Part shown: piece after piece, positions 12,949 to 20,241 of the stretch
Numbering within the stretch: position 1 is the first letter of the stretch
How the letters are laid out: every line of letters starts with the position of its first letter
Assembly (NCBI GenBank): GCA_947001705.1
Contig: CAMQHT010000043.1
Location: 1 to 20,241 of the forward strand
Source of the DNA: an uncultured Collinsella sp.
Lineage (GTDB): Bacteria > Actinomycetota > Coriobacteriia > Coriobacteriales > Coriobacteriaceae
Length of the DNA: 20,241 nt
Direction of reading: 5' to 3'
The notes under the pieces: generated by a model
What the model was told of the DNA's origin: nothing
What the model saw: the letters and a program-made list of their open reading frames with translations, nothing else
Database searches by the model: none
Translations under genes and position numbers: made by a program

Positions 12949-13857
12949 ATGATTAAACTTGTGCTGACCGATATGGACGATACGCTGATTCCAGCCGGGC
13001 ATGACGGCGCCAGCGACTACGCCATCGAGGGCATTCATGCCATGCAGGCGGCGGGTCTGCACTTTGGCCCGGTTTCGGGTCGCCAGCCGTCCGCGATGGG
13101 CTGGATGTTCAAAAATCGTTCCGAGTGCTTTTCGACCGGTGCGTTCTGCAACGGCCAGGTCATGTTTGTCGACGGTCAGGCGGTCGCTTCGCGCGCGACC
13201 GACAACGATGCCCTGATGCGTCTGGCCGATTACCTCGAGCAAGAGACCGACGATACCTATCTAAAGGTCTACAGCCTGGGTGACGACTTTTGGGATAACG
13301 ATGCCTATTGCGTGACGAGCGACCCCGAGCGCGTGCGTCGCGCCATGGAGTCGGGCGGCAACGCATGGCTCAAGGGCGAAGAGGCTCCGTGCCGTCCCGT
13401 TGTCGATGATGCCCCGGTATACAAGGCGAATATCTGGAGCGCCCGTTCGCGTGAGGAGCTCGCGGAGCTACGTGAGCGCGTTGCCGCTGAGGTACCGGAG
13501 CTCTCACTCGTGTTTCCCAACAATCGTGTGCGCCTGTTCGATATCCTTCCAGCAGGTTGGGACAAGGGTTGCGCCGCGCTGGAGCTGGCGCGCGCTTTGG
13601 ACCTGACGCTCGACGAGGTGGCCGTATTCGGTGATTCCGATAACGACCTGCCCATGATCGATGCCGTTCCCAACTCCGTTGCAGTCGCCAATGCCAACGA
13701 GGCTGTCACGGCTGCCGCGCGCTGGCATATCGGCGCTGCGGTAGACGATGCGGTTGCCGAGGCTCTGCATCAGATTGCCGCCTGCGCCGCGACGGGGGAG
13801 ATGCCGCCGTTTATGCGTCAGATGGATGCGACGGGTTTCGACGTCACGAACGTCTAG
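12949..13857 (+). CDS. Cof-type HAD-IIB family hydrolase
   Basis: A 302-residue cytosolic phosphatase of the haloacid dehalogenase superfamily, subclass IIB. Motif I is DMDDT at residues 8-12 (nucleophile Asp8, acid/base Asp10), motif II is the serine in PVSGRQ (Ser43), motif III is the lysine in GWDKG (Lys206), and motif IV is GDSDND at 228-233. A C2-type cap lies between motifs II and III. These enzymes dephosphorylate sugar phosphates, FMN or pyridoxal phosphate, and the cap is not diagnostic here. GAGGGGG precedes the ATG. The LysR gene starts ten bases after its stop, so the two are probably cotranscribed. Confidence 0.92.
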   Translation: MIKLVLTDMDDTLIPAGHDGASDYAIEGIHAMQAAGLHFGPVSGRQPSAMGWMFKNRSECFSTGAFCNGQVMFVDGQAVASRATDNDALMRLADYLEQETDDTYLKVYSLGDDFWDNDAYCVTSDPERVRRAMESGGNAWLKGEEAPCRPVVDDAPVYKANIWSARSREELAELRERVAAEVPELSLVFPNNRVRLFDILPAGWDKGCAALELARALDLTLDEVAVFGDSDNDLPMIDAVPNSVAVANANEAVTAAARWHIGAAVDDAVAEALHQIAACAATGEMPPFMRQMDATGFDVTNV

Positions 13858-13867
13858 GGAGGGCGCT

Positions 13868-14764
13868 ATGAAGCTTCAGCAGCTCAGATATGTTGTAAAG
13901 GTTGCCGAATGCGGCAGCATCACCGAGGCCTCGCGCCGACTCTTTGTGTCGCAGCCTTCGATTACCGCATCGATCCGCGATCTCGAAAACGAGATGGGTG
14001 TGCACATCTTTGAGCGCACCAACAAGGGTGTCATTGTGTCCGAGGAGGGCGAGACCTTCTTGGGCTACGCGCGCCAGGTGCTCGATCAGGCGGATCTGCT
14101 CGAAGGCAAGTACAAGGGCGCGTCCGAGCAGGTGCCGCACTTTAGTGTGAGCTGCCAGCATTATTCCTTTGCCGTCAACGCGTTTGTCGATGTGATCCGT
14201 GAGTTCGATGCCGCGCGCTATGACTTTACCCTGCGCGAGGAACAGACTCACGAGATTATCGAGGACGTCGCGCATATGAAAAGCGAACTGGGCATCCTGT
14301 ATCTGTCCGAGCACAACCGCGAGGTCATCGAGCGCATGCTGGTGGCCAACGAGCTCGTGTTCGAAGGGCTCTTCTGCGCCACGCCGCACGTCTTCGTCTG
14401 CGCCGACCATCCGCTGGCGGCCCGCTCCAGCGTGACGCTCGAGGACTTGGAAGACTACCCGTTCCTGTCCTACGAGCAGGGCAGTTACAACTCGTTTTAC
14501 TATTCCGAGGAGCTGACCTCGACGTTTGAGCGTCGCAAGAATATCCGCGTGCGCGACCGTGCGACGCTGTTCAACCTGGCCATGGGCCTCAACGGCTACA
14601 CGGTATGCTCGGGCGTGATCAGCCACGAGCTCAACGGCCCCGGCATTATCTCGATTCCGCTCGATGTGGATGAGTACATGGAGATCGGCATCATCACGCG
14701 CAAGAACACGACGCTTACGCGCTACGGTCAAGCCTATATCGACGCGATCCGTCAGCATATCTAG
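13868..14764 (+). CDS. LysR family transcriptional regulator
   Basis: A 298-residue LTTR. The N-terminal winged helix-turn-helix (about 1-62) reads MKLQQLRYVVKVAECGSITEASRRLFVSQPSITASIRDLE when pieced together across its turn, and is followed by the linker helix and a periplasmic-binding-protein-like effector domain from about residue 90. The ATG at 13868 has GGGAGGG four bases upstream and gives the standard LTTR N-terminus. It is ten bases after the HAD gene and codirectional with the MetE-like gene 155 bases downstream. A perfect dyad there (14811-14833) is the best candidate operator. The effector is unknown; the context suggests sulfur amino acids. Confidence 0.93.
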   Translation: MKLQQLRYVVKVAECGSITEASRRLFVSQPSITASIRDLENEMGVHIFERTNKGVIVSEEGETFLGYARQVLDQADLLEGKYKGASEQVPHFSVSCQHYSFAVNAFVDVIREFDAARYDFTLREEQTHEIIEDVAHMKSELGILYLSEHNREVIERMLVANELVFEGLFCATPHVFVCADHPLAARSSVTLEDLEDYPFLSYEQGSYNSFYYSEELTSTFERRKNIRVRDRATLFNLAMGLNGYTVCSGVISHELNGPGIISIPLDVDEYMEIGIITRKNTTLTRYGQAYIDAIRQHI

Positions 14765-14810
14765 ACTGCTGCGTCCTGCACAGGTCAAATCTCTTCATGG
14801 CAGTCCCAAC

Positions 14811-14833
14811 TGATATAGGAAGCATCTATATCA
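14811..14833. promoter_or_regulatory. Candidate LysR operator upstream of the MetE-like gene
   Basis: TGATATAG (14811-14818) and CTATATCA (14826-14833) form a perfect 8-bp dyad with a seven-base centre. The T-N11-A spacing of LTTR boxes occurs inside it. It lies 46 bases after the LysR stop and 86 bases before the MetE-like start. Confidence 0.6.
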
Positions 14834-14865
14834 AACTGTTATAAACGCATATTTTACGATGGCTA

Positions 14866-14879
14866 TATGAGCGCTCATA
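14866..14879. promoter_or_regulatory. Perfect 14-base palindrome, possible second operator
   Basis: TATGAGCGCTCATA is a perfect palindrome 40 bases before the MetE-like start codon, overlapping a possible TATATG -10 box at 14864-14869. A repressor bound here would block transcription. It is unrelated in sequence to the dyad at 14811-14833. Confidence 0.4.
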
Positions 14880-14919
14880 CTCTGTCCCAGTAAAGCAACC
14901 AATGCAAAGGGAGATATCT

Positions 14920-16053
14920 ATGAGCACTTCAATTCAACCAAACGCGCCGTTTCGCGCTGATATCGTCGGCAGCTTTCTTCGTCCGCAGGCCGTAAAGGAT
15001 GCCCGCGCTGCCTATGCGGCAGGCACGCTTGATGCCGAGGGGCTTAAGGCCGTCGAGGATGAGGCTATTCGCGACCTGGTGGACAAGCAAAAGGCCGCTG
15101 GCCTGCAGGTGATTACCGATGGCGAGTTTCGTCGCAGTTACTGGCACCTCGACTTTATGTGGGGGCTCAACGGCATTGAACGCCGCACCTCGCGTACGGG
15201 CTATATGTTCCACGACGAGGAGACCACGGCTGACACCGCCGTGGTGACCGGCCCCATCAGCGGCGAGAACCACCCCTTCGTCGAGCACTTTAAGTTTGTC
15301 AAGGCACTCGAGGGGGAGGGTCAGGTTGCGCGCCAGACCATTCCGGCGCCGATCCAGACGTTCTCGGAGGTTACGCTCGACCGCTGCGATGGCCAGCGGG
15401 AGAGCCTGCACGCCGTCTATAAGACCGATGAGGAGCTCGCCGACGCCATTGCGGCAGCCTACCGCACCGTGATCGCCGATCTCTACGCTGCCGGTTGCCG
15501 CAATATCCAGTTTGACGACTGCACCTGGGGCATTTACTGCGATACCGACTTTGTGGCTAAGACCGGTATGAGCCCGGTCGATCTGCAAAAGGTGAGCGAG
15601 CTGGGCGTGGCGCTCAACAATGCCGCCATCGCGGGCAAGCCCGACGACCTCGTCATTAACACGCACGTGTGCCGCGGCAACTACCACTCCACCTACGCTT
15701 TTGAAGGCGGCTACGACCCCATCGCTCCGTATCTGTTTGCAAACGAGGATGTCGACGCATTTTACCTGGAGTTCGACACGCCGCGCGCCGGCGGCTTTGA
15801 GCCGCTCAGCTACGTTGCACCCGGCAAGAAGGTCGTGCTGGGCTTGGTGACCACCAAGGCCGCAGAGCTCGAGGACGAGGACGTTATCGTTGAGCGCATC
15901 CGCGAGGCTGCCCAATATGTGCCGCTCGAGAACCTGTGCCTCTCTCCCCAGTGTGGCTTTGCCAGCTGCGAGATTGGCAACAAACTGACCGAGGACGAGC
16001 AATGGGCAAAGATCGCGCTGGTCAAGCGCATTGCCGAGCGCGTTTGGAAGTAG
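14920..16053 (+). CDS. MetE C-terminal-domain homologue (YxjG/YxjH type)
   Basis: A 377-residue protein matching the catalytic half of cobalamin-independent methionine synthase. Such stand-alone proteins probably transfer a methyl group to homocysteine or a related thiol from a donor that is not always known. Zinc ligands are intact: His249 and Cys251 (NTHVCRGN), Glu284 (YLEFD) and Cys345 (SPQCGF). DGEFRRSYW (67-75) and the Asp pair in QFDDCTWG (197-204) are also typical. The N-terminal folate-binding half of full MetE (about 750 residues) is absent, as in YxjG. The start at 14920 has AAGGGAG upstream; an ATG 18 bases earlier has none. Two palindromes and a LysR gene precede it. Confidence 0.9.
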   Translation: MSTSIQPNAPFRADIVGSFLRPQAVKDARAAYAAGTLDAEGLKAVEDEAIRDLVDKQKAAGLQVITDGEFRRSYWHLDFMWGLNGIERRTSRTGYMFHDEETTADTAVVTGPISGENHPFVEHFKFVKALEGEGQVARQTIPAPIQTFSEVTLDRCDGQRESLHAVYKTDEELADAIAAAYRTVIADLYAAGCRNIQFDDCTWGIYCDTDFVAKTGMSPVDLQKVSELGVALNNAAIAGKPDDLVINTHVCRGNYHSTYAFEGGYDPIAPYLFANEDVDAFYLEFDTPRAGGFEPLSYVAPGKKVVLGLVTTKAAELEDEDVIVERIREAAQYVPLENLCLSPQCGFASCEIGNKLTEDEQWAKIALVKRIAERVWK

Positions 16054-16054
16054 T

Positions 16055-16075
16055 GCCGCCGTTCGCGGGGGCGGC
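16055..16075 (+). other. GC-rich hairpin after the MetE-like gene
   Basis: GCCGCC (16055-16060) pairs with GGCGGC (16070-16075) immediately after the stop codon. There is no T run, so it is at best a weak or Rho-assisted terminator. Confidence 0.35.
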
Positions 16076-16099
16076 GCGTGCGAGACGTTGCGTATCGCG

Positions 16100-16105
16100 T
16101 ACAAT
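16100..16105 (+). promoter_or_regulatory. Candidate -10 box of the uracil permease gene
   Basis: TACAAT lies 70 bases before the permease ATG, with no good -35. The leader has a small hairpin CGGGCA/TGCCCG before the AAAGGA ribosome site. I could not recognise a PyrR-type anti-terminator. Confidence 0.3.
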
Positions 16106-16175
16106 GGTTCGGATCGTATCGTTCGGGCAGGTTATCCGATATGCCCGGGCGCCCTCCCATTATGAAAGGACATCC

Positions 16176-17510
16176 ATGTCCCAATCCTCGACGCCCGCCG
16201 TCGCCGATGCCATCTACGATGCGTCGTCGCTCGGTCGCCCGCGCATGTTTTTGCTCGGTCTGCAGCACCTGTTTGCCATGTTTGGCGCCACGGTGTTGGT
16301 GCCCGTGCTCACCGGTCTCTCGGTTTCGGCAACGCTTTTGTTTGCCGGCCTGGGCACGCTGCTCTTCCACTTCCTATCGCGCGGTAAGGTGCCCGCGTTT
16401 CTGGGGTCTTCGTTTGCCTTTATTGCGGGCTATGCCGCCATCGCGCCCAACGGTGAGGCCGAGCTTTTACCCTACGCCTGCCTGGGCGTAGCCTGCGCCG
16501 GCCTGCTCTATCCGGTGTTGGCGGCGCTCTTCCGCGCGTTTGGCGCCAAGCGCGTTATGCGCTTCTTTCCGCCGGTGGTGACCGGCCCCATCGTCATTTC
16601 CATCGGCCTGATCTTGGCAAGCTCCGCTATTGCTAACTGCCAGACCAATTGGCTTGTTGCCGTTGTCGCTGTGGCAGTGATCATCATCTGCAACATTTGG
16701 GGCCGCGGCATGGTCAAGATTGTGCCGATTTTGCTGGGTGTTGTGGTGAGCTATGCCGTTGCCGCTGCGCTCGGCGAGGTCGATTTTTCGGGCGTTGCCG
16801 CCGCTCCGTGGGTCGGTCTGCCCATCGTGTGGGACAACACCGTGTTTGCGCTCTTTGGCCCGCAGTTCGATAGCGGTCTTGCCACGACGGCCATCATCAC
16901 CATTATGCCGCTGGCCTTTGCGACCATGATCGAGCATATCGGTGACATCTCGGCTATCGGCTCCACTTGCGAGCGTAACTACATCGCCGATCCTGGCCTG
17001 CATCGCACGCTGCTCGGCGACGGCCTTGCCACGATCCTGGCTTCGCTCTTTGGCGCTCCGGCCAACACCACGTATGGTGAGAACACCGGCGTGCTTGCCC
17101 TGACGCGCGTGTTCGACCCGCGTGTGATTCGCATTGCCGCGTGTTGCGCCATTGTGCTTTCGTTCTGCCCCAAGTTCGCTGCTGTCATTGCGGCCATGCC
17201 GGCGTGCGTAATCGGCGGCGTGTCGCTTGTGCTCTACGGCATGATCAGCGCCGTGGGCGTTCGCAACCTCATCGAGAACCAGGTCGATTTCCAGAACAAC
17301 CGCAACGTGCTGGTGGCCGCTCTGGTGCTGGTGCTTTCACTCGGCATTGCCTACAGCACTGCCGGTGCTATCGTGTTGGAGCTGGGCGGCGTGACGATTT
17401 CGCTTTCGGGTCTTGCCGTGGGTTCGCTGGTGGGCATTGTACTCAACGCCATCCTGCCGGGTAACGACTTTGAGTTTGATGTCTCCGAGCTTGAGGAGGC
17501 TGCTAAGTAG
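16176..17510 (+). CDS. uraA: Uracil permease (NCS2 family)
   Basis: A 444-residue nucleobase:cation symporter of the NCS2 family, an inner-membrane protein with about 14 hydrophobic segments. FATMIEHIGD carries Glu253, equivalent to Glu241 of E. coli UraA, and PANTTYGENTGV carries Glu302, equivalent to Glu290; both contact uracil. The TTYGEN motif favours uracil over the purine branch. GLQHLFAMFGATVLVP at residues 28-43 is the usual first helix. The start at 16176 has AAAGGA six bases upstream; the open frame upstream overlaps the MetE-like gene and is not coding. It is followed by a strong terminator. No upp or pyrimidine gene is adjacent. Confidence 0.92.
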   Translation: MSQSSTPAVADAIYDASSLGRPRMFLLGLQHLFAMFGATVLVPVLTGLSVSATLLFAGLGTLLFHFLSRGKVPAFLGSSFAFIAGYAAIAPNGEAELLPYACLGVACAGLLYPVLAALFRAFGAKRVMRFFPPVVTGPIVISIGLILASSAIANCQTNWLVAVVAVAVIIICNIWGRGMVKIVPILLGVVVSYAVAAALGEVDFSGVAAAPWVGLPIVWDNTVFALFGPQFDSGLATTAIITIMPLAFATMIEHIGDISAIGSTCERNYIADPGLHRTLLGDGLATILASLFGAPANTTYGENTGVLALTRVFDPRVIRIAACCAIVLSFCPKFAAVIAAMPACVIGGVSLVLYGMISAVGVRNLIENQVDFQNNRNVLVAALVLVLSLGIAYSTAGAIVLELGGVTISLSGLAVGSLVGIVLNAILPGNDFEFDVSELEEAAK

Positions 17511-17535
17511 CAGCTGCGTTCAGCTAAAACAAGAT

Positions 17536-17573
17536 ATGGTGCCCATGCGTATATGCGCGTGGGCACCATTTTT
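17536..17573 (+). terminator. Intrinsic terminator after uraA
   Basis: ATGGTGCCCA (17536-17545) pairs with TGGGCACCAT (17560-17569), extended inward by four more pairs (one G-U) around a six-base loop, then five T. The T run overlaps the last codon of the convergent esterase gene, so the hairpin is probably shared by both. Confidence 0.85.
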
Positions 17574-18237
17574 AATGCGTCAATATCCAGTGGATACCGC
17601 GGGCCATGCGCAAGTCGGTTTGGGCAAAGTGATTGCCGGGGTTGAGCTCCAGCGTTGTTGGAATGCCGCGCTCGATGAGCAGCGCTTCCATCGCGCGTGT
17701 GTCGTCGAGCACATGCCGCATCATGCGGTTGGGCGTCTTGGTTTCCTTTTTTCCGAGCGATAGATAGACGGCTTGCGGGCTGCCGGCAAAAGGGGTCGTG
17801 CTGGCACGGTCGACAAATTCGGGAAACCACAGCGACCCCGATGCGCTCGCCGCGCGGCCAAAGACATCGGTTTGCCAGAGAGCCCAAAGCGAAAAGAGGC
17901 CTGCCAGCGAGTAGCCGGCAATGCCGCGCCAGGTGGGCGGCTGAGGAAGCGACGACTCGGCCTCTGGGATTATCCAGTTCAACAATTCATCGAGAAATCC
18001 GGATGCCTGCCCGCCAAAGGGCTCGGAATCGCGTACGGTGCCGTCGCATCCCCAGGGGCTCAGCTCGCGATTCCAATCGAGCCCGCCAATGGCGACAAGG
18101 GTGAACGGTGGGCAGTCGAGCTCTTGGCAGCGGTCATAAACCTCGCTGCCGTCGCCCATGACTACGGGGAGGTAGATGGCAGGTGCGCTTTCCGCATGAT
18201 TCGAATAGACGGTTATCTGCTTTTGATGCGCTTCCAT
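17572..18237 (-). CDS. Alpha/beta-hydrolase esterase, IroE/Fes-like
   Basis: A 221-residue serine hydrolase of the putative-esterase (esterase D/Fes) type. The nucleophile elbow GYSLAG is at 108-113 (Ser110), followed by LFSLWALWQTDVFGRAASASGS, pieced from the typical helix and strand after it. His203 in NPGNHF is the likely catalytic histidine. The sequence is shorter than Fes and closer in size to IroE, but has no clear signal peptide, so it is probably cytosolic. The substrate could be a siderophore or another ester; no siderophore genes are nearby, so this is only fold-level. The ATG at 18237 has a moderate GAGAGAAG site. The gene stands alone, convergent with uraA. Confidence 0.8.
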   Translation of the reverse strand: MEAHQKQITVYSNHAESAPAIYLPVVMGDGSEVYDRCQELDCPPFTLVAIGGLDWNRELSPWGCDGTVRDSEPFGGQASGFLDELLNWIIPEAESSLPQPPTWRGIAGYSLAGLFSLWALWQTDVFGRAASASGSLWFPEFVDRASTTPFAGSPQAVYLSLGKKETKTPNRMMRHVLDDTRAMEALLIERGIPTTLELNPGNHFAQTDLRMARGIHWILTH

Positions 18238-18348
18238 GGCCTGCTTCTCTCAGTGTTGTGATATCGGCAGTCCCAATTGTCGCACGCTGGCACATACAGG
18301 TTGGGCTGCATTAAGAACAATCGCATGCGCACCGCGCGAGCGCGAACG

Positions 18349-18388
18349 GGAAAACGCCACCGCCGGAGGGGAGCTCGGCGGTGGCGTT
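18349..18388 (-). terminator. Intrinsic terminator after the surface protein
   Basis: AACGCCACCGCC (18353-18364) pairs perfectly with GGCGGTGGCGTT (18377-18388) around a 12-base loop. On the minus strand it is followed by TTTT-CCC. It lies 57 bases past the surface-protein stop. Confidence 0.8.
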
Positions 18389-18445
18389 GTTAAACGGTGC
18401 TGGGGCTCGGGGCCTTCGCGGGAGCTGCCATGTGCGCAGAGGCGT

Positions 18446-20005
18446 CTAAGAGCGCTTGCGGCTCGCCATGGTGCCTGCGGCGATAGCGGCTGTTCCCGCA
18501 AGGACGGTTGCCACGATGGCCGCACCCGAGGTGTCGCCGGTTGCCGCGAGCACGCCGGTAGTCTTGGCTTTCGTGGTTGAAGCCGCAACGGCCTTGGTCG
18601 GCTTTGAGCCCTCAGGCTTGGGGCTCTGCTTGGACTCCGCGGGCTTGGTCTCGTCGGGCTTGGGGTCTTCCGGCTTGGCCACCTCGGGAGGTGCGATGGT
18701 CGTGCTTTTGGCGACTGCTTTGATATAGAGGGAGTCGACCGTGGCGTCACCCGTGCCGATGGCTTGGCCTGCCTCGTAGATGCCGTCACGGAGCTTGCGA
18801 TAGTCAATGACCTTGCCGCCTTCGGGCGTCTGGATGGCGGCGTTCTCAATCTTGATGGTGCCGATTGTCTTGCCGTCAGCGCTCATGGCACGGGCAAAGA
18901 TTGCCGCTGTATCTCCTTCGGCCGTTACCTTGCTGCGGATGATCGAGATGACTGCGGGCGTGACGCCCTCGCTGGTCTGGGCGATGATGCCGATATTCTC
19001 GCCTTGGGGCTCGGGGCTCGTCTCGCCATCTTGGTTTTCGCTGTAGGGGGTGGGGCCGTCGCCGTTCTCGACATAGCGGGCTATGGCCTTGACAACGGAG
19101 TCGCTGATGTAGATGTGGCCACCCTTCTCGTTGGGTCGATCGTTTCTGGTGGAGAATGCAGCCGAAACCTCGCCTTCCGCAAACGCGTCCACGGTGGAGC
19201 CGTTCTTGACGACGATGTCGTCCTGGTAGGTGAAGAGGGCGATGGCGCCACCGTATCTGCCTTTACCTGCACGGACCGTCACGTTTGCATGATCGAGGGT
19301 GATGCCCTTGTGGGCATAGACGCCATATTCAGCACCGTTTACGTTGAGGGAGGCGTTTGTGGCTGCGAGGCTGCCCTTGGCCTCGACGGCAGCGTTTTTC
19401 TCGGAGCTTGCCTTGACCGTCCCGCCACCCTTGATGGTGAGGTTCTTGTCGGTTCCAATACCCTTGTCCTTGGTGGCCCTGGCGGTGACGGCTCCGCTGT
19501 CGTCAATCGTGATATTGCCGTTTGCCCTGATGCCATCCGATGCACCCGTGGCGTTGACGTTGCCCGAACCTTTGATAGCGAGATCACCCCCGGCATTGAT
19601 GGCATCAGACCCAGTGCTCGTGGCGTTGACGGATCCGGCTCCGTCGATGTTGATATTACCCGTGGAGAGGATAGCGTCCTCAGTGGATGTCACGCTGAGC
19701 GTGCCGCCCTCGTCGCCTTGGATATTGAGCTCGGCATTCTCGTTAGTGCCATGAGAAACGTTGATGCTTTCGATCCATTCGGCAGTGACGATGTTGGTTC
19801 CCGAGTAATTCACGTTGAGCTTGCCTGCGGCCTGGATCTCGCCGCCGTTATAGTTGTTGAGCTTCAAGTCGTCGGCGCCGTCCCACGACCAGGTACCGGC
19901 CTCGTCGCTCGCCGCGGTGTTGTACTTGTTGCCGCCGACCTTGACCCATTCCGCTGCGAGCGAGACGCTCGGCATGAGCAGCGAGCTCACCGTGAGCGCG
20001 CACAC
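18446..20005 (-). CDS. Wall-anchored beta-helix surface protein (Cthe_2159-like), 5' end disrupted
   Basis: The open frame gives up to 519 residues. After a hydrophobic stretch ending SVSLAA (likely signal cleavage) comes a repetitive domain with rungs such as GSDAINAGGDLAIKGSG and SDGIRANGNITIDDSG, typical of right-handed beta-helices and of the Cthe_2159-type carbohydrate-binding family. A proline/lysine-rich wall-spanning part follows (PKPEDPKPDETKPAES). The end is LAATGD, a hydrophobic helix and RKRS, a sorting signal; LAxTG is the motif of class E sortases of Actinobacteria. The frame has only a GTG at 20005 without a ribosome site, and no basic residues before the hydrophobic core. The true start is probably ATG 20144 in another frame (next entry). 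Ligand unknown. Confidence 0.85.
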   Translation of the reverse strand: MCALTVSSLLMPSVSLAAEWVKVGGNKYNTAASDEAGTWSWDGADDLKLNNYNGGEIQAAGKLNVNYSGTNIVTAEWIESINVSHGTNENAELNIQGDEGGTLSVTSTEDAILSTGNINIDGAGSVNATSTGSDAINAGGDLAIKGSGNVNATGASDGIRANGNITIDDSGAVTARATKDKGIGTDKNLTIKGGGTVKASSEKNAAVEAKGSLAATNASLNVNGAEYGVYAHKGITLDHANVTVRAGKGRYGGAIALFTYQDDIVVKNGSTVDAFAEGEVSAAFSTRNDRPNEKGGHIYISDSVVKAIARYVENGDGPTPYSENQDGETSPEPQGENIGIIAQTSEGVTPAVISIIRSKVTAEGDTAAIFARAMSADGKTIGTIKIENAAIQTPEGGKVIDYRKLRDGIYEAGQAIGTGDATVDSLYIKAVAKSTTIAPPEVAKPEDPKPDETKPAESKQSPKPEGSKPTKAVAASTTKAKTTGVLAATGDTSGAAIVATVLAGTAAIAAGTMASRKRS

Positions 20006-20144
20006 GGCGCCCGCGACGATGCGGCGCGCTCACGCGGCGCCAGCTGCCGTGTGCGAGCAACGTGCGACGGCGCACGCCGGGCTCGATAAAATGGGCTCCA
20101 GAGGCTTTGTCATTGCGCTTGGGGGTCGTGAACAAGGCGGCCAT
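20006..20144 (-). pseudogene. Displaced N-terminus of the surface protein (apparent frameshift)
   Basis: ATG at 20144 has GGGAG five bases upstream and encodes MAALFTTPKRNDKASGAHF followed by IEPGVRRRTLLAHGSWRR, a long basic leader. It runs one frame away from the surface protein. Skipping one base anywhere in 20006-20029 would join it to ARRIVAGAVCALTVSSLLM, giving a complete signal peptide. In the surface-protein frame itself a TGA sits at 20030-20032, which blocks any further upstream start. The cause may be a real inactivating indel, a sequencing error in the GC-rich stretch, or a population variant. Confidence 0.6.
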
Positions 20145-20231
20145 GGTTACTCCCATCCTCATAGGGCCTATGCGATTACGCCCAGCATATCTGCAGGATG
20201 TAGCCGGCGGTAGTGCCGTTTGGAGGGCAAA

Positions 20232-20241
20232 ATGTCCAAAA
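20232..20241 (+). CDS. Possible start of a gene cut by the window end
   Basis: GGAGGG (20222-20227) is followed four bases later by ATG TCC AAA, which reads Met-Ser-Lys. This looks like a normal translation start, divergent from the surface protein, but only ten bases are visible and no product can be named. Confidence 0.3.

Noticed and set aside
14929..16104. A 391-codon open frame on the minus strand opposite the MetE-like gene.
   Set aside because: The opposite strand has all zinc ligands and family motifs; this is a GC-driven shadow.
18764..20089. A 441-codon open frame on the + strand opposite the surface protein.
   Set aside because: Its translation mirrors the repeats of the surface protein in another frame and shows no family motif or ribosome site.

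Overview
The window is about 20 kb of GC-rich bacterial chromosome with tightly packed genes. Strong GGAGG-type ribosome sites precede most genes, and there are several intrinsic terminators and one TPP riboswitch. The gene set fits a gut Coriobacteriia member, most like Collinsella: a cell-wall protein ending in LAATG (a class E sortase type signal seen in Actinobacteria), a compact thiM/DUF77/thiE operon, a YxjG-type MetE homologue and cytosolic GGDEF/EAL proteins. The genus is an inference from style and gene content. No marker gene proves it. I see no tRNA, rRNA, CRISPR array, transposase or prophage gene.

Layout. 1-1100: an AT-richer stretch with a single-pass membrane DUF4230 protein and a strong hairpin after it. 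1100-4065 (minus strand): trmL, a CobW/COG0523 GTPase, an ArsC/Spx-fold protein without its usual cysteine, and a cysteine-rich flavodoxin-fold reductase. The reductase and ArsC-like genes are 17 bases apart and probably cotranscribed. 4300-5000: another AT-richer patch with a small three-helix membrane protein resembling DUF3784. 5004-9377 (minus): two paralogous c-di-GMP genes, one GGDEF-PAS-GGDEF* and one GGDEF-PAS-GGDEF*-GGDEF*-EAL (* = degenerate). 9702-10571: a patatin-like lipase, followed by two near-identical terminator hairpins. 10747-12790 (minus): a thiamine salvage operon (thiM, a thiamine-binding DUF77 gene, thiE) behind a TPP riboswitch and terminator. 12949-14764: a Cof-type HAD phosphatase and a LysR regulator. 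14920-16053: a MetE C-terminal-domain homologue preceded by two palindromes. 16176-17510: a UraA-type uracil permease. 17572-18237 (minus): an IroE/Fes-like esterase. 18446-20144 (minus): a beta-helix, wall-anchored surface protein whose signal-peptide region appears frameshifted. The last ten bases may start another + strand gene.

How it works together. The thi operon should be switched off by TPP through transcription termination just ahead of the thiM ribosome site. The two c-di-GMP genes look like a duplicated synthase module, one copy of which gained a phosphodiesterase. The LysR gene probably controls the downstream MetE-like gene through a perfect 8-7-8 dyad. The most unusual non-coding signal is a set of intergenic palindromes whose arms differ completely but which share an AGGGACAG-type core beside the arm (1121-1169, 1785-1825, and a nested double copy at 12807-12908). 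They look like a dispersed REP-like family.
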